A DNA stretch of 37,915 nucleotides from Fuerstiella sp. (GCA_014238335.1 JABABI010000068.1:1-37915), one strand, 5' to 3'. Counted from the stretch's first letter, positions 26,196 to 34,960 are shown. The notes: a model not told the origin generated them from the sequence alone. Translations and numbers: made by a program.

Positions 26196-27476
26196 TCACT
26201 GAAAGAACTGGACTCGAATCGCGTCGGCGATGGGGCGGTCTCCGCACCGTCGGGCATAGAGTTCGATTCGCTGCATTAATTCAGGCGGCACTTCCAGTGC
26301 GTTGGGAAGCTGGGTGAGTTCTTTCCGAAGATCTTTCCCCATCAATCCCACGGCCCGCAGATCACGCGCCTCGTCGGCATTCCCGAGTTGGCGTTCGACG
26401 TCGGATAACTCGAACCGAGCTCTCCAGTCAAACGCGTGCAGTTCCAGGGAAGTCCGATAGGCTTCTGCCGCCTGCTCAAGCTGACCCTGTTGACTCAGAT
26501 ACCATCCGCGAAACCGCCAAAACAGACTGTCGCTGGCGGATTCTTCCGGCAGCATGGCCAGTATTCGTCCGGCCTCTTCCGTTTGACCGTGCTGCACGTA
26601 CCGATTCAGGAAATACCTCAATAACGGAGGGTTCTGTGGAAACTGCGACAAGAGCCCTTCAATTAATTTGCGGCGTGCATCTCTGGCAGACTGGGGTTCT
26701 GCATCCTGACTTTCAGCATGATCCAGAGTCTCGTTCAGGTGAATTGAACGTGCCACAGAAAACAGATCGACGTCGGGCTGCGCGGCACCCCAGCGCGACG
26801 TAAGTTCAACGCCGTTGGTGAACATCAGATGGTCGGCGAGAACCAGATACACATAGGCTTCCGGAGGCGTTCCGTGAGCCCGAATGGCATTGTCAATTTC
26901 CGTCAGCATTTCTGTACGTTGCAACGTAATGGCGTAGAAGAAGATCAGCCGGCGCCATGCATCCACACTCGTCGGCTCGATGTCTACAACACGCCTGCAA
27001 ATCTCGACTCCCTTGAGCGGTTGACCTGCAGGCCCAAACAGAATGTGGCTGGCCTCCAGATAGGCAGCCGCGGCCTTGCGACTTTCTTCAGGCACGCTGA
27101 GCAGGGCGTCAACCGCTCCGGCGTAGTCAGCCCGTTGCTGCAGAGCATCGCCGAGCAGCAGCCAGCCATCGCTTGTGTTGGCATGCCATGCCGTCCACTC
27201 GCGCGCGATCGACTCGACCTTGTCCCAGTCATTCTTGTTATGCGCGGCAAGGCAATCGACCCGATAGAGTGCTTCCTTCTTTCGAAATTTCGCTGCCTGC
27301 TGTGCCTTCCAGGACTCATACAGCGGCCTTGTGGCAAACGCGGCAAGGAGCGCCACGGCGCCTATACTGAACAGAATAACGTTCTTCCGGAGACCACCGC
27401 CGTGACTGCCCAACGTAGGCTCAGCGGCGGATGTGGTGCCGGCACCAGAGTTAGTATTAGGTTCAGGCGATGCCAT
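26196..27476 (-). CDS. Membrane-anchored TPR protein
   Basis: This encodes 426 residues from ATG 27476, chosen because AGGGAG lies 5 bases upstream; ATG 27491 would place that sequence inside the gene. A Gly/Ser/Thr-rich N-terminus is followed by one transmembrane helix (N-V-I-L-F-S-I-G-A-V-A-L-L-A-A-F-A), then alpha-solenoid repeats of TPR type over most of the chain (for example W-L-L-L-G-D-A-L-Q-Q-R-A-D-Y-A-G-A-V-D-A and W-Y-L-S-Q-Q-G-Q-L-E-Q-A-A-E-A-Y-R-T-S-L). It is a scaffold with no catalytic motif. It lies 183 bp from, and antiparallel to, a small lipoprotein gene and probably has its own promoter. In relatives of such clusters TPR proteins accompany CRTAC1-like proteins, but a partnership here is inferred. 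Confidence 0.85.
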   Translation of the reverse strand: MASPEPNTNSGAGTTSAAEPTLGSHGGGLRKNVILFSIGAVALLAAFATRPLYESWKAQQAAKFRKKEALYRVDCLAAHNKNDWDKVESIAREWTAWHANTSDGWLLLGDALQQRADYAGAVDALLSVPEESRKAAAAYLEASHILFGPAGQPLKGVEICRRVVDIEPTSVDAWRRLIFFYAITLQRTEMLTEIDNAIRAHGTPPEAYVYLVLADHLMFTNGVELTSRWGAAQPDVDLFSVARSIHLNETLDHAESQDAEPQSARDARRKLIEGLLSQFPQNPPLLRYFLNRYVQHGQTEEAGRILAMLPEESASDSLFWRFRGWYLSQQGQLEQAAEAYRTSLELHAFDWRARFELSDVERQLGNADEARDLRAVGLMGKDLRKELTQLPNALEVPPELMQRIELYARRCGDRPIADAIRVQFFQ

Positions 27477-27575
27477 ATTACTCCCTGCCATTCTCAAATT
27501 ATCCCGATTCGGCACACGTGGTTGGATTGTCTTTTCGAACTGAAGCTGGTGAAATGGATCCGTTGGTCGGTTGGC

Positions 27576-27606
27576 CCTGGGCAGATGCCTGGGCAGATGC
27601 CTGGGC
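27576..27606 (+). repeat. 12-bp tandem repeat, about 2.6 copies
   Basis: CCTGGGCAGATG occurs at 27576-27587 and 27588-27599, followed by the partial copy CCTGGGC (27600-27606). It lies in the divergent promoter region between the TPR gene and the small lipoprotein gene. It could be a binding-site repeat or simply slippage. Confidence 0.7.
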
Positions 27607-27658
27607 GGTTCCGGTCAGAAAACTCTGTTTGACCTGTAAGATTTGGAGAAGTACCAAG

Positions 27659-27871
27659 ATGGCCCGCACCCTGACCTCCCTGATGGGATTGTTCCTATTG
27701 ACATTTGTAGCGATTGGCTGCCAGCAACCCAGTGACGGTTCACACCAGGCTTCGGATCCAGCACCTGCTGAGGGCTCGGCTCTGGATTTATCTGACCCGT
27801 CCAACATGCCGGATATGGACGCTCCACAGGCCAAAGAGAAAGAGAAAGAGGCCAAAGGCGAAGCGGAGTAA
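27659..27871 (+). CDS. Small lipoprotein (70 aa)
   Basis: ATG 27659 is preceded by GGAG ten bases upstream. The frame is open farther upstream, to 27470, but those residues are low-quality and would hide the signal sequence. The product starts M-A-R-T-L-T-S-L-M-G-L-F-L-L-T-F-V-A-I-G-C, a clear type II signal peptide (C21 lipidated), followed by a short polar tail rich in Asp, Pro, Lys and Glu. Such short planctomycete lipoproteins often lie beside FG-GAP genes. Its role is unknown. It is the only plus-strand gene between 13425 and 32359. Confidence 0.65.
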   Translation: MARTLTSLMGLFLLTFVAIGCQQPSDGSHQASDPAPAEGSALDLSDPSNMPDMDAPQAKEKEKEAKGEAE

Positions 27872-27940
27872 TTGACGTTCCGAACGGACCTGCAATGTCC
27901 AGACCAGGAGCGCGTTTCCGCGACGCATGATTCCTGTGGT

Positions 27941-30526
27941 TCATTGCTCCTGAACCGTTTGCAATTGATTGCTTTTGATCGGTCCGTCGATTGAGGTCGT
28001 TTGTCCGCCAGGCCAGACGACCTCGATCCGGTCGACTGTGTCGGCCGTGCCAAGGCCGAAATACAGAGGCAGCATACTCTGAGACAGGTATCCGGATTTC
28101 CCGTCGTGATACCGTGTCTGCGTCATCTCCCCCGTCACGACGCTCACGGTAGCTCCCAGAGCGTCCCGATTTGAGCGACTGCTAACCAGCTTGATCTTAA
28201 TATAATGGAGTGGCTTCGCCCTGGCAGACAAATCACTGGCCAGTACCAGCGGCTCGGAATTGAAGTCATTGGTGATAATGTCCAGGTCACCATCGTCATC
28301 GAAGTCGAACAGGACAGAAGACCGCGATCCCAGTGCAGACCAGACGACGATCGTGCCTTCACGCCCCGCAGAAATGGGATGTTCACGGTCTATGCCCGAA
28401 GCATCGAGCGAAAACCAGGGCTTAGTCAGTCGCCCGCCCGGACGCGGCTCGACGCCTAGAATAAATTCCGCGGCGCGAAACCGTTGACCACGGTCATTCA
28501 GCAACACCGAGTTCACGGCATAGCGATATGGAAAGCACATGCTGGACGTAACAAACGCATCCTGGAATCCGTCGGCATTTAAATCGCCGATACTCAGCCC
28601 CCACGGCCAGTAGTTCTCCGCACGCAGTTCGTCAGAGTCTTCTGAAAAAATGCCTGCGTCGTCGCTTCGGAACAGTGCATTCCCGAAAATGCCTGCATTG
28701 TCGCTTTGCAGAAAGCTTTCGGGCCACTGCATGTCAGACTTCTGTTTTTCCAGTGCGGGGCCAACGTCCTTGCTCATGTCTGAATGCATGTCCGTGACCA
28801 TCAGGTCGACGTCACCATCGTTTTCAAAATCGAACGCTTTGACTCCCATCGCCCCCCAGGGCGTGCGTGGAAACACTTCGCGACTTTTCCGCACAAAGGA
28901 CTTACCGCCCTGACTCTCATAGTACTGGTCGTTCCCCTGCATGTTCAGCACGTAAAGATCCAGCCACCCATCGCCGTTCACGTCCACGGGTGTGGCATCA
29001 CCGCTCCAGCCTTCGTCAACCAATCCGACTGCTTCAGACACGTCCTGAAACTTCAGATCACCTTCGTTGTGAAACAGAAGACTGCGTTCGGTCAGACCGT
29101 CCTTCAGGTGACCGGCAAAAGCGTCCTTCGTCCCTACGTAGTAACTCAGTTTCGTCCCTTTGGCCAGTGAACTGGTACGATCGACGCGCAGGGGCGCAAA
29201 TTCATCCGTGGTATACTGACCGACATTGCACAGGAACATGTCAAGCAGACCGTCACGGTCGTAATCAAAGAAGACCGAGGCGGAAGAGTGGCCCACAAAA
29301 CCGAGTCCGGAAGCTTCAGTTTGATCCGTGAATCGCCCCGACCCATCGTTCACGAACAGAATGTTTCCACCACGAACGGTAGTAACGTACAGATCGGCGT
29401 CACCGTCATTGTCGATATCCGCAAAACTCGCGGTCACACCAATCCGCTCAGACACGCCCACTCCGGACTGCTCCGTAATGTCCTCAAAGCGACCTTCACC
29501 CAAATTCCGCCAGAGCGAGTTAGCGCCTGCCTGGCTGACAAAGTAGATATCGTAACGCCCGTCACCGTCGACATCTGCGACACATACGCCATTGCCATGA
29601 TCGTAGTGATTGACCTGTAGACGCCACCTCTGTTCGTCGACAATCTGCGGCTGAAAATCGATCCCGCTGGCTGCCCGACGGTCTTGAAACTGAAAGTCGC
29701 AGAAAACTGAAAACTGGTCGCGTGTCGCCAACTGCGTCTGCTTCGTCCGCTGCAGCCACTCGGTGTCCGCAACCTCCGGCGGCTGGATCAGATGAGTGAT
29801 CTGCTGAACTCCTGTTTCAGCGGCTGTCGAAAATTCGTCGCTCCACTCTGCGGGAGGAGCAATCTCACCGACGATGAACTGAAGTGTCTTCCGCAGTTCG
29901 ACAATCGCTTCGGGCGACTGCGAGTTGAACACGCCACGCACCTGACCCAGTCGATCAACGACGATAAACCGCGGGTCGTGCAGGATGGGCATCTGAGCGT
30001 TCTGAGCGTCGTCTCGAACGGGCAACCCAAAGCCGTCAGCCGACAACTGCCAGATCGCTTCGCGCGTACCCGTCAGAAACTTCCAGTGCTCGGGATCAGC
30101 TTGATATCCCGCCGCGTACTGCTGCAGCACTTCAGCGGAATCAAATTCCGGGTCGACCGTAATGCTCACAAACCTAACCCCATCCCAAACGGGATCAGTT
30201 CTCAAAGTGGCCTGCGCTTCCGCCAATCGCGCGGTCTGCAACGGGCAGGTGCTTGTGCAGCGCGTAAACATGAAGTTCACGATCCAGACTTTGCCCTGCA
30301 ACTGTGCGCTGCCGTAAGCGGCGCCGCCCTGGTCGGTCAATTCGAACTCGGGTGCGCGTTTGAGTACGGGAACACGGCTGCCATTTGCGGAGGTGGCAGA
30401 TGGTTCAACACTCGACGGGGCCTGAGCCGGCCTTTCCGGTTCATCCTGATCAAAGGCAGGCCAGAGCAGGAAGCCCAGGACGACGAGTGCAATCACGGTA
30501 AACAAAATAAATGCCGGAGATTTCAT
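27941..30526 (-). CDS. SCO1/SenC-type copper-thioredoxin domain fused to a CRTAC1-like FG-GAP/ASPIC protein
   Basis: This encodes 861 residues. An N-terminal anchor (F-I-L-F-T-V-I-A-L-V-V-L-G-F-L-L-W) precedes an SCO1 domain with all copper ligands: C90 and C94 in R-C-T-S-T-C-P and H183 in I-L-H-D-P-R-F. From about residue 310 the FG-GAP repeats follow (D-V-D-G-D-G-R-Y-D-I, D-I-D-N-D-G-D-A-D-L, D-Y-D-R-D-G-L-L-D-M, D-V-N-G-D-G-W-L-D-L, D-F-E-N-D-G-D-V-D-L), and an ASPIC/UnbV domain ends the protein. SCO1 proteins deliver copper to, or reduce, the CuA site of cytochrome oxidase subunit II. A COX2-like gene lies two genes upstream in the same direction, which fits. The start is 17 bp after the beta-helix gene. 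No UGA is present. Confidence 0.9.
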   Translation of the reverse strand: MKSPAFILFTVIALVVLGFLLWPAFDQDEPERPAQAPSSVEPSATSANGSRVPVLKRAPEFELTDQGGAAYGSAQLQGKVWIVNFMFTRCTSTCPLQTARLAEAQATLRTDPVWDGVRFVSITVDPEFDSAEVLQQYAAGYQADPEHWKFLTGTREAIWQLSADGFGLPVRDDAQNAQMPILHDPRFIVVDRLGQVRGVFNSQSPEAIVELRKTLQFIVGEIAPPAEWSDEFSTAAETGVQQITHLIQPPEVADTEWLQRTKQTQLATRDQFSVFCDFQFQDRRAASGIDFQPQIVDEQRWRLQVNHYDHGNGVCVADVDGDGRYDIYFVSQAGANSLWRNLGEGRFEDITEQSGVGVSERIGVTASFADIDNDGDADLYVTTVRGGNILFVNDGSGRFTDQTEASGLGFVGHSSASVFFDYDRDGLLDMFLCNVGQYTTDEFAPLRVDRTSSLAKGTKLSYYVGTKDAFAGHLKDGLTERSLLFHNEGDLKFQDVSEAVGLVDEGWSGDATPVDVNGDGWLDLYVLNMQGNDQYYESQGGKSFVRKSREVFPRTPWGAMGVKAFDFENDGDVDLMVTDMHSDMSKDVGPALEKQKSDMQWPESFLQSDNAGIFGNALFRSDDAGIFSEDSDELRAENYWPWGLSIGDLNADGFQDAFVTSSMCFPYRYAVNSVLLNDRGQRFRAAEFILGVEPRPGGRLTKPWFSLDASGIDREHPISAGREGTIVVWSALGSRSSVLFDFDDDGDLDIITNDFNSEPLVLASDLSARAKPLHYIKIKLVSSRSNRDALGATVSVVTGEMTQTRYHDGKSGYLSQSMLPLYFGLGTADTVDRIEVVWPGGQTTSIDGPIKSNQLQTVQEQ

Positions 30527-30543
30527 AAGATCGTCCGAAGAAT

Positions 30544-31755
30544 CTAGAGATCATCTTGAGTCGCGGAGTTGGCGTCAGTAACTGAACGATAGCCCACATC
30601 CACATAAATTGCTGACCTGGGCTGAAAGTCTTCATCGAAATTGGGATCAGGAGCATCCAGTGTATTGCGTGAGGCATCCAGAGTTCCACGCAAATCGGGC
30701 GTATTGCCGCCCAACAGGCATCCACTCACACCCGTGGCGTCCAGAATGTCAATTTCGTATGGAACGCCAGGGCGTGATCCGTCGCCAGCCGTGTTATGCC
30801 AGAAAATGCTGTTCTCATAAAGATTGCCCGCGCCACGGTCGTCCACGGCATTCCAGTTTCCAGTAAATGTACAGCGACGGACTTCGACTCTTGACCCTGG
30901 AAACACCGTCAACGCACCACAGCCGTGTTCGCCGTTGTAACGGAGTCCGAATTCGTCCGCGATCCGGTCCATGCCGGTGTTCGCGACGTTTCCGACAAAC
31001 AGGCAGTTTTCAATGATCGCGCCACTGCGTTCCAGTACATCAATGGCGGCTCCCGTGCCGGGACAGCGGTTGTTGATAAAAACGCAGTTTCGAATCGTGG
31101 CGTAACCCTGTTGAAGGCCACGATGTTCAATGGAAATGCCTCCCCCGCACAGACAAGTCGAGTTGTCAATAATTCGGTTATTCTCGATTGTCGGGCACGA
31201 ACGCCCAAAGACTTTGATTGCACCGCCGTCGGCGTAAAAGAACAATGCCGGCTTCAGTCGTGGATCACGAGCTACCGGCTCGAGCGGCGTCACCCCTTCC
31301 GATTGTGTAAGGAAGCTGTTGGCCCCGGTAATGATGAAGCCTTGAATTGATGTCAGCTGCGTGATTCCATCTCCAAAATAGACAACATGATTGACGATTG
31401 CGGGATACGATTCTGCGTTCGCATCCGCGATGTTCGCGTTGGCAGCCGTTAAAACCACTTCACCAACGGCTTGCAGAATCACCCCGTCATGCTGAGCATT
31501 AAACTGCAGAAACGCCTGCCCGGCGCGCTGCGGCGCATAGGTGCCTTCGTGTACGCGAACCACTGCGCCCGACCCCACCTTCGCCGCACGGTCCAGCGCC
31601 GCCTGGATATCCTGTCCCTCGAAAACATCCAGAAACTGCGGTTCCACGAACTCGCTGTTCGCGACTGCCTCAGCCGGGTCGTCGCCGGACTGACAGCCGA
31701 CGTTAAGCAAGCTGACCAGACACAGGATTCCGACACTGGTCGAATAATACAACAA
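30544..31755 (-). CDS. Parallel beta-helix (pectate-lyase-like) lipoprotein
   Basis: This encodes 403 residues. I start it at TTG 31755 because the lipoprotein signal (L-L-Y-Y-S-T-S-V-G-I-L-C-L-V-S-L-L-N-V-G-C, C21) begins there; the longer open frame to 32007 overlaps the upstream COX2-like gene out of frame and looks non-coding. The mature protein has right-handed beta-helix rungs (F-V-E-P-Q-F-L-D-V-F-E-G-Q-D-I, then N-N-R-I-I-D-N-S-T-C-L-C-G-G-G-I-S-I, I-E-N-C-L-F-V-G-N-V-A, V-R-R-C-T-F-T-G-N-W). These are typical of surface glycan-binding or lyase-like proteins. No catalytic set can be assigned. It is clustered between COX2-like and SCO1-CRTAC1 genes. Confidence 0.85.
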   Translation of the reverse strand: MLYYSTSVGILCLVSLLNVGCQSGDDPAEAVANSEFVEPQFLDVFEGQDIQAALDRAAKVGSGAVVRVHEGTYAPQRAGQAFLQFNAQHDGVILQAVGEVVLTAANANIADANAESYPAIVNHVVYFGDGITQLTSIQGFIITGANSFLTQSEGVTPLEPVARDPRLKPALFFYADGGAIKVFGRSCPTIENNRIIDNSTCLCGGGISIEHRGLQQGYATIRNCVFINNRCPGTGAAIDVLERSGAIIENCLFVGNVANTGMDRIADEFGLRYNGEHGCGALTVFPGSRVEVRRCTFTGNWNAVDDRGAGNLYENSIFWHNTAGDGSRPGVPYEIDILDATGVSGCLLGGNTPDLRGTLDASRNTLDAPDPNFDEDFQPRSAIYVDVGYRSVTDANSATQDDL

Positions 31756-31834
31756 CCATCGCTCATGCCCGAATTGGCGGAAGGTCAGCCGCCAGCCGCC
31801 ATTCGTTCTGCGGCCTGCAGGACAATCGGTATGC

Positions 31835-32359
31835 TCATTCCTTCGCTGCAACACGATCTCCTTCGTGGACTTCTCCTGGCCGTAACGCTGGATCGATCGA
31901 TATCGTCCCCATGATGTCATCATGATAGGGTCTGTAGCCGCACAGCGGATCGGCTTCGAGTGTAAAGGAACCAGCGTGGGGTGTCTGGAAGTATACAGCG
32001 CTCTCAAGTTCCTGAATCGCGATGCCTTTCAGACCCGCCAACGAAAACGTGTAAATGTAATCATCACTGCGAAGAATGAAATCTACCGGTGTGTGTGGTG
32101 GCAACACCAGTTGACGATTCCAGAACAAATCATCTTTCGTATCATAAATCCGATCCGCACCAGCACTCAGAAATTGCCAGGAAAACTCACGGCCGCGAGC
32201 AATAATTTCGATCCGCTGGCCGGCATCGGCCAGTGTGACCGTGCCAGGCACGCCGTGAGATAACGCAGACCGACGGAAACGCCACGCGCCGCTGAGGCAG
32301 ATCGCGATCAGCAGAACGGTGACAATCACCGTGCGGTATGAAAGATTCAAACCCGGCAT
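31835..32359 (-). CDS. COX2-like cupredoxin with incomplete CuA ligands
   Basis: This encodes 174 residues. One transmembrane helix (V-I-V-T-V-L-L-I-A-I-C-L-S-G-A-W) is followed by a cupredoxin domain resembling the periplasmic part of cytochrome oxidase subunit II: G-R-E-F-S-W-Q-F, L-P-P-H-T-P-V-D-F-I-L-R-S-D-D-Y-I-Y, G-S-F-T-L-E-A-D-P-L-C-G, then P-Y-H-D-D-I-M-G. A normal CuA site has H-S-F, C-x-E-x-C and H-x-x-M. Here the first His (Y-T-F instead) and the first Cys (A-D-P-L-C) are missing, while one Cys, a His and a Met remain. It could bind a single copper or none. It is the first gene of the run leading to SCO1-CRTAC1. It ends with TGA. Confidence 0.75.
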   Translation of the reverse strand: MPGLNLSYRTVIVTVLLIAICLSGAWRFRRSALSHGVPGTVTLADAGQRIEIIARGREFSWQFLSAGADRIYDTKDDLFWNRQLVLPPHTPVDFILRSDDYIYTFSLAGLKGIAIQELESAVYFQTPHAGSFTLEADPLCGYRPYHDDIMGTISIDPALRPGEVHEGDRVAAKE

Positions 32360-32703
32360 TTACGTAACATCTCAACAGTGAAATTGTGCCTGGTAATGAT
32401 CATGTGGGCGTGGCGTGACGTATACTCGACACTGGTGTGAGATTTCACAAGTGCAGAGAATTCGGCACGAACAAGTGCAGAGATCTTCAGCACGAAATAG
32501 GTTCGTGTCCGGAACAGCACCCGATCAGGGGCTGATGTGGCGCCTGGCGCAACTGTCAGGAGCAGTGATCTGACCTTCCACCAGGGTCGCCTTGCCAGCT
32601 CGCCGTCAACTGCAAAAGTTTGCATGTGTCGCGCCACTGAGATACCATCGTGTCAGTCACCCCTCGGGGGCCGTATCGCAATGTTTCGTCTATAAAGTCG
32701 CCC
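32360..32703. other. 344-bp divergent promoter region
   Basis: This lies between the minus-strand COX2-like gene and the plus-strand DUF1501 gene and must hold both promoters. An open minus-strand frame (32637-32347) has no recognisable product. I saw no repeats or strong hairpins. Confidence 0.4.
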
Positions 32704-34122
32704 ATGCGCAACAGTCACGTTCCATCTGCCCGAAGTCTTTACCGTCGGCAGTTTCTGCGCCGCAGCGGACTGGCTTCAATCGAACTGACCGCAGCACAGC
32801 TTGCGCGGCTGCGTAGTCTTTCGGCGAAGGCATTCACGCCCGGCGGCGGCCGAGCGAATTCCTGCGTCTTCATTTTTCTGTTTGGCGGCCCCAGTCATAT
32901 TGACCTATGGGACATGAAACCAGGAGCCCCGAAGGAAATTCGCGGTGAGTTTCAACCGGTCGCCACCAGGGTGCCGGGCATTAACGTCTGTGAACATCTT
33001 CCGCTGATTGCTCAGCAGATGGACAAGCTCTGCCTGCTGCGGTCCATGACGCACCGCATGCCTGTTCATGGGCCGGCGTGCAGCGAGATTTACACGGGAC
33101 GTCCGTACTTCGGACCGCCCGTCACAGATCAGGCGACGCCGGAAGACTGGCCTTCGCTGTCGTCGCTCGTGAGTCAGTTCGGCAACCACAGGGGCAGCCT
33201 GCCTGAGGCTGCAGTGCTGCCGTGGTACACTCAGTTTGTCGGACAGGATCGACGAATCGCAGGACAGACCGGAGGTCGCATGGGAGAACACTTCGACCCG
33301 TTTCTGGTGGAAGGTGATCCCACGCACGCAGACTTCGATGTGCACGGACTGCAGTTACCCAAAGACGTCGACGCCCAGCGATTCAACGCGCGGAAGGAAT
33401 TTCGACGCAGACTTGAAACGCAGTCTGCGGAAAGCCTGCAGCAGCTCGAAAAAGTGCGTCTGCTGGAAGAAAGATATACCTCTGCTGAACAACTGATTGA
33501 TGCCTCGCGTGCACAATCCGCATTCTCTCTGCAACACGAATCTCCCCAAAACCGCGATCGATATGGCCGAACGAAGTTCGGACAAAGTCTGTTGCTGGCA
33601 CGCCGCCTTGTCGAAGCCGGCATACCAATGATCACCGTCAATTGGGACGATGAAAGCAAAGTCAATAAGGTGTCGCCTCACTGGGACACTCACGATGAAA
33701 ACTTCTCACGACTCAGCAGGAATCTGTGTCCCGTTTTTGACCATGCATTTGCTGCATTCATCCAGGACCTGCAGGAACGTGGGCTATTGGACTCGACCAT
33801 GGTTGTCGCTGTCGGCGAGTTCGGTCGAACGCCAAAGATCGGACGCATCACACAAAATGGAATGACAAAACCGACTGGTCGAGACCACTGGCCTCATGCC
33901 TTTACGGCCGTGCTTGCCGGTGGAGGCGTGGGCGGAGGTCAGGTTTATGGGGCGACGACGTCTACAGGAGGCTATGTGGATGAAAATCCAGTCTCTCCCG
34001 CAGATCTGTCCGCCACAATCCTCAAACATCTGGGAGTCGACCCCCGCCATGAATGGTTCGACCGGTTTCAGCGCGTCCGACGGCGACTGAGCGAGGGCAC
34101 TCCGGTCCCAAATCTTGGCTGA
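32704..34122 (+). CDS. DUF1501 protein with Tat signal
   Basis: This encodes 472 residues from ATG 32704; a GTG at 32650 would add 18 residues ahead of the signal and is less likely. The N-terminus has a twin-arginine motif (R-R-Q-F-L-R-R-S-G), so the protein is probably exported folded. DUF1501 proteins have an alkaline-phosphatase/sulfatase-like fold: F-L-F-G-G-P-S-H-I-D-L-W-D-M-K-P, S-M-T-H-R-M-P-V-H-G-P-A-C, W-D-T-H, G-E-F-G-R-T-P-K-I and D-H-W-P-H-A-F-T-A-V. His/Asp clusters could bind metal. In planctomycetes DUF1501 genes usually accompany cytochrome-containing DUF1549/1553 genes; none is adjacent here. Function unknown. Confidence 0.9.
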   Translation: MRNSHVPSARSLYRRQFLRRSGLASIELTAAQLARLRSLSAKAFTPGGGRANSCVFIFLFGGPSHIDLWDMKPGAPKEIRGEFQPVATRVPGINVCEHLPLIAQQMDKLCLLRSMTHRMPVHGPACSEIYTGRPYFGPPVTDQATPEDWPSLSSLVSQFGNHRGSLPEAAVLPWYTQFVGQDRRIAGQTGGRMGEHFDPFLVEGDPTHADFDVHGLQLPKDVDAQRFNARKEFRRRLETQSAESLQQLEKVRLLEERYTSAEQLIDASRAQSAFSLQHESPQNRDRYGRTKFGQSLLLARRLVEAGIPMITVNWDDESKVNKVSPHWDTHDENFSRLSRNLCPVFDHAFAAFIQDLQERGLLDSTMVVAVGEFGRTPKIGRITQNGMTKPTGRDHWPHAFTAVLAGGGVGGGQVYGATTSTGGYVDENPVSPADLSATILKHLGVDPRHEWFDRFQRVRRRLSEGTPVPNLG

Positions 34123-34576
34123 CCGCATTCACAGCGCGGCTCGGTGTGACGGCAACGGAAATCGAGTCTTTCTGAATGTCCGTTCGCGCGCCGCCCCAAA
34201 ACGGCTGCCCCGCTGGCGTGTTTGGCTGACAATGTGCCTGCCAATTGAGTCGCTGCGGGGCCGAAAAACTCCAATCGCAACGTTCTCAAGTCTCTGGTTT
34301 GAATCCGCCGTGTGAGATGCCGATACTTCATGCACCCTGGAAATCGGAATCAGGCGACCAACCCGTTCCTTTTTGTTGGTTCCCAGCAACACTGCTGGAC
34401 TTCGCGGACAACAGCCGACTATACTCCTTCGCTCGATGCTGCCAAGATAATATACATTCGTTCACCTCCGTAGCGTTTTGATGCATTATCGGAAAGACTT
34501 GCGGAGGACGGACATTTACTTCCGACGGGCAGCTCGAATTTGAATTGAGGGCCATGTCCTCATTAGGTGATGAATC
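34123..34576. other. 454-bp region with the rpmI-rplT leader
   Basis: No protein gene is seen, and infC, which precedes rpmI in many bacteria, is absent. The second half is probably the 5' leader of rpmI: complementary CACCTCCGTA (about 34463) and GCGGAGG (about 34501) could pair, as in ribosomal-protein autoregulatory leaders. A known L20-type structure could not be confirmed. Confidence 0.4.
34396..34425 (+). promoter_or_regulatory. Putative sigma-70 promoter of rpmI-rplT
   Basis: TGGACT (34396-34401) and TATACT (34420-34425) are separated by 18 bp. The -10 matches five of six consensus bases, the -35 four of six. Transcription would begin near 34432, leaving about 145 nt of leader before rpmI. 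Confidence 0.4.
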
Positions 34577-34777
34577 ATGCCAAAGCAAAAAACTCACAAA
34601 GGGATGAAACGCCGGTTTAAGATAACGGCGTCCGGTAAAGCCAAGCACCGTAGTGCGTTTCGTGGCCATCTGTTGAGCGGCAAGCCCTCCAAACGAAAGC
34701 GGCATCTGCGGAACAGCGGTATATCCGAGGGCAAAGATGCGAAAAACATCATTGAAGCTCTCCGTCCGTCTCTTTAG
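34577..34777 (+). CDS. rpmI: 50S ribosomal protein L35 (bL35)
   Basis: This encodes 66 residues with ATG 34577 and AGGTGA six bases upstream. P-K-Q-K-T-H-K-G-M-K-R-R-F-K-I-T-A-S-G-K and the middle R-G-H-L-L-S-G-K-P-S-K-R-K-R-H-L-R are signature L35 blocks. The protein is a small basic component of the large ribosomal subunit. It is followed after 183 bp by rplT, the usual partner. Its stop is TAG, so TAG is a functional stop codon in this genome. Confidence 0.97.
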   Translation: MPKQKTHKGMKRRFKITASGKAKHRSAFRGHLLSGKPSKRKRHLRNSGISEGKDAKNIIEALRPSL

Positions 34778-34800
34778 TTGAGTTTTTTCGTGAGAATATG

Positions 34801-34827
34801 TTGTGGCTGAATCCGATTCAGCCACGA
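34801..34827. promoter_or_regulatory. Near-perfect palindromic hairpin between rpmI and rplT
   Basis: GTGGCTGAATC (34803-34813) and GATTCAGCCAC (34815-34825) are an exact 11-bp inverted repeat around one base, and T34801-A34827 also pairs. No T-tract follows. It could reduce readthrough into rplT or act as a ribosomal-protein control site, which is an inference. Confidence 0.6.
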
Positions 34828-34960
34828 AAGCGACGGGCTGCTCAGGTGCGAGCGTCAGTCGGAGTTGTTTGAGGCACCAGCCTCCTAAGATCCCATACCA
34901 GAAGCCACGGTATCAAACCGGCTCCGAATGCCGTTCGTGGCCTGGTCGAAAGACTGAATC

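Noticed and set aside
25729..26247. Minus-strand frame of 172 codons before DUF1559
   Set aside because: Composition is not coding-like and it overlaps the end of the TPR gene; its short C-x-x-C segment is not enough.
31756..32007. N-terminal extension of the beta-helix gene
   Set aside because: It overlaps the COX2-like gene out of frame and would place 84 residues before a clear lipoprotein signal.
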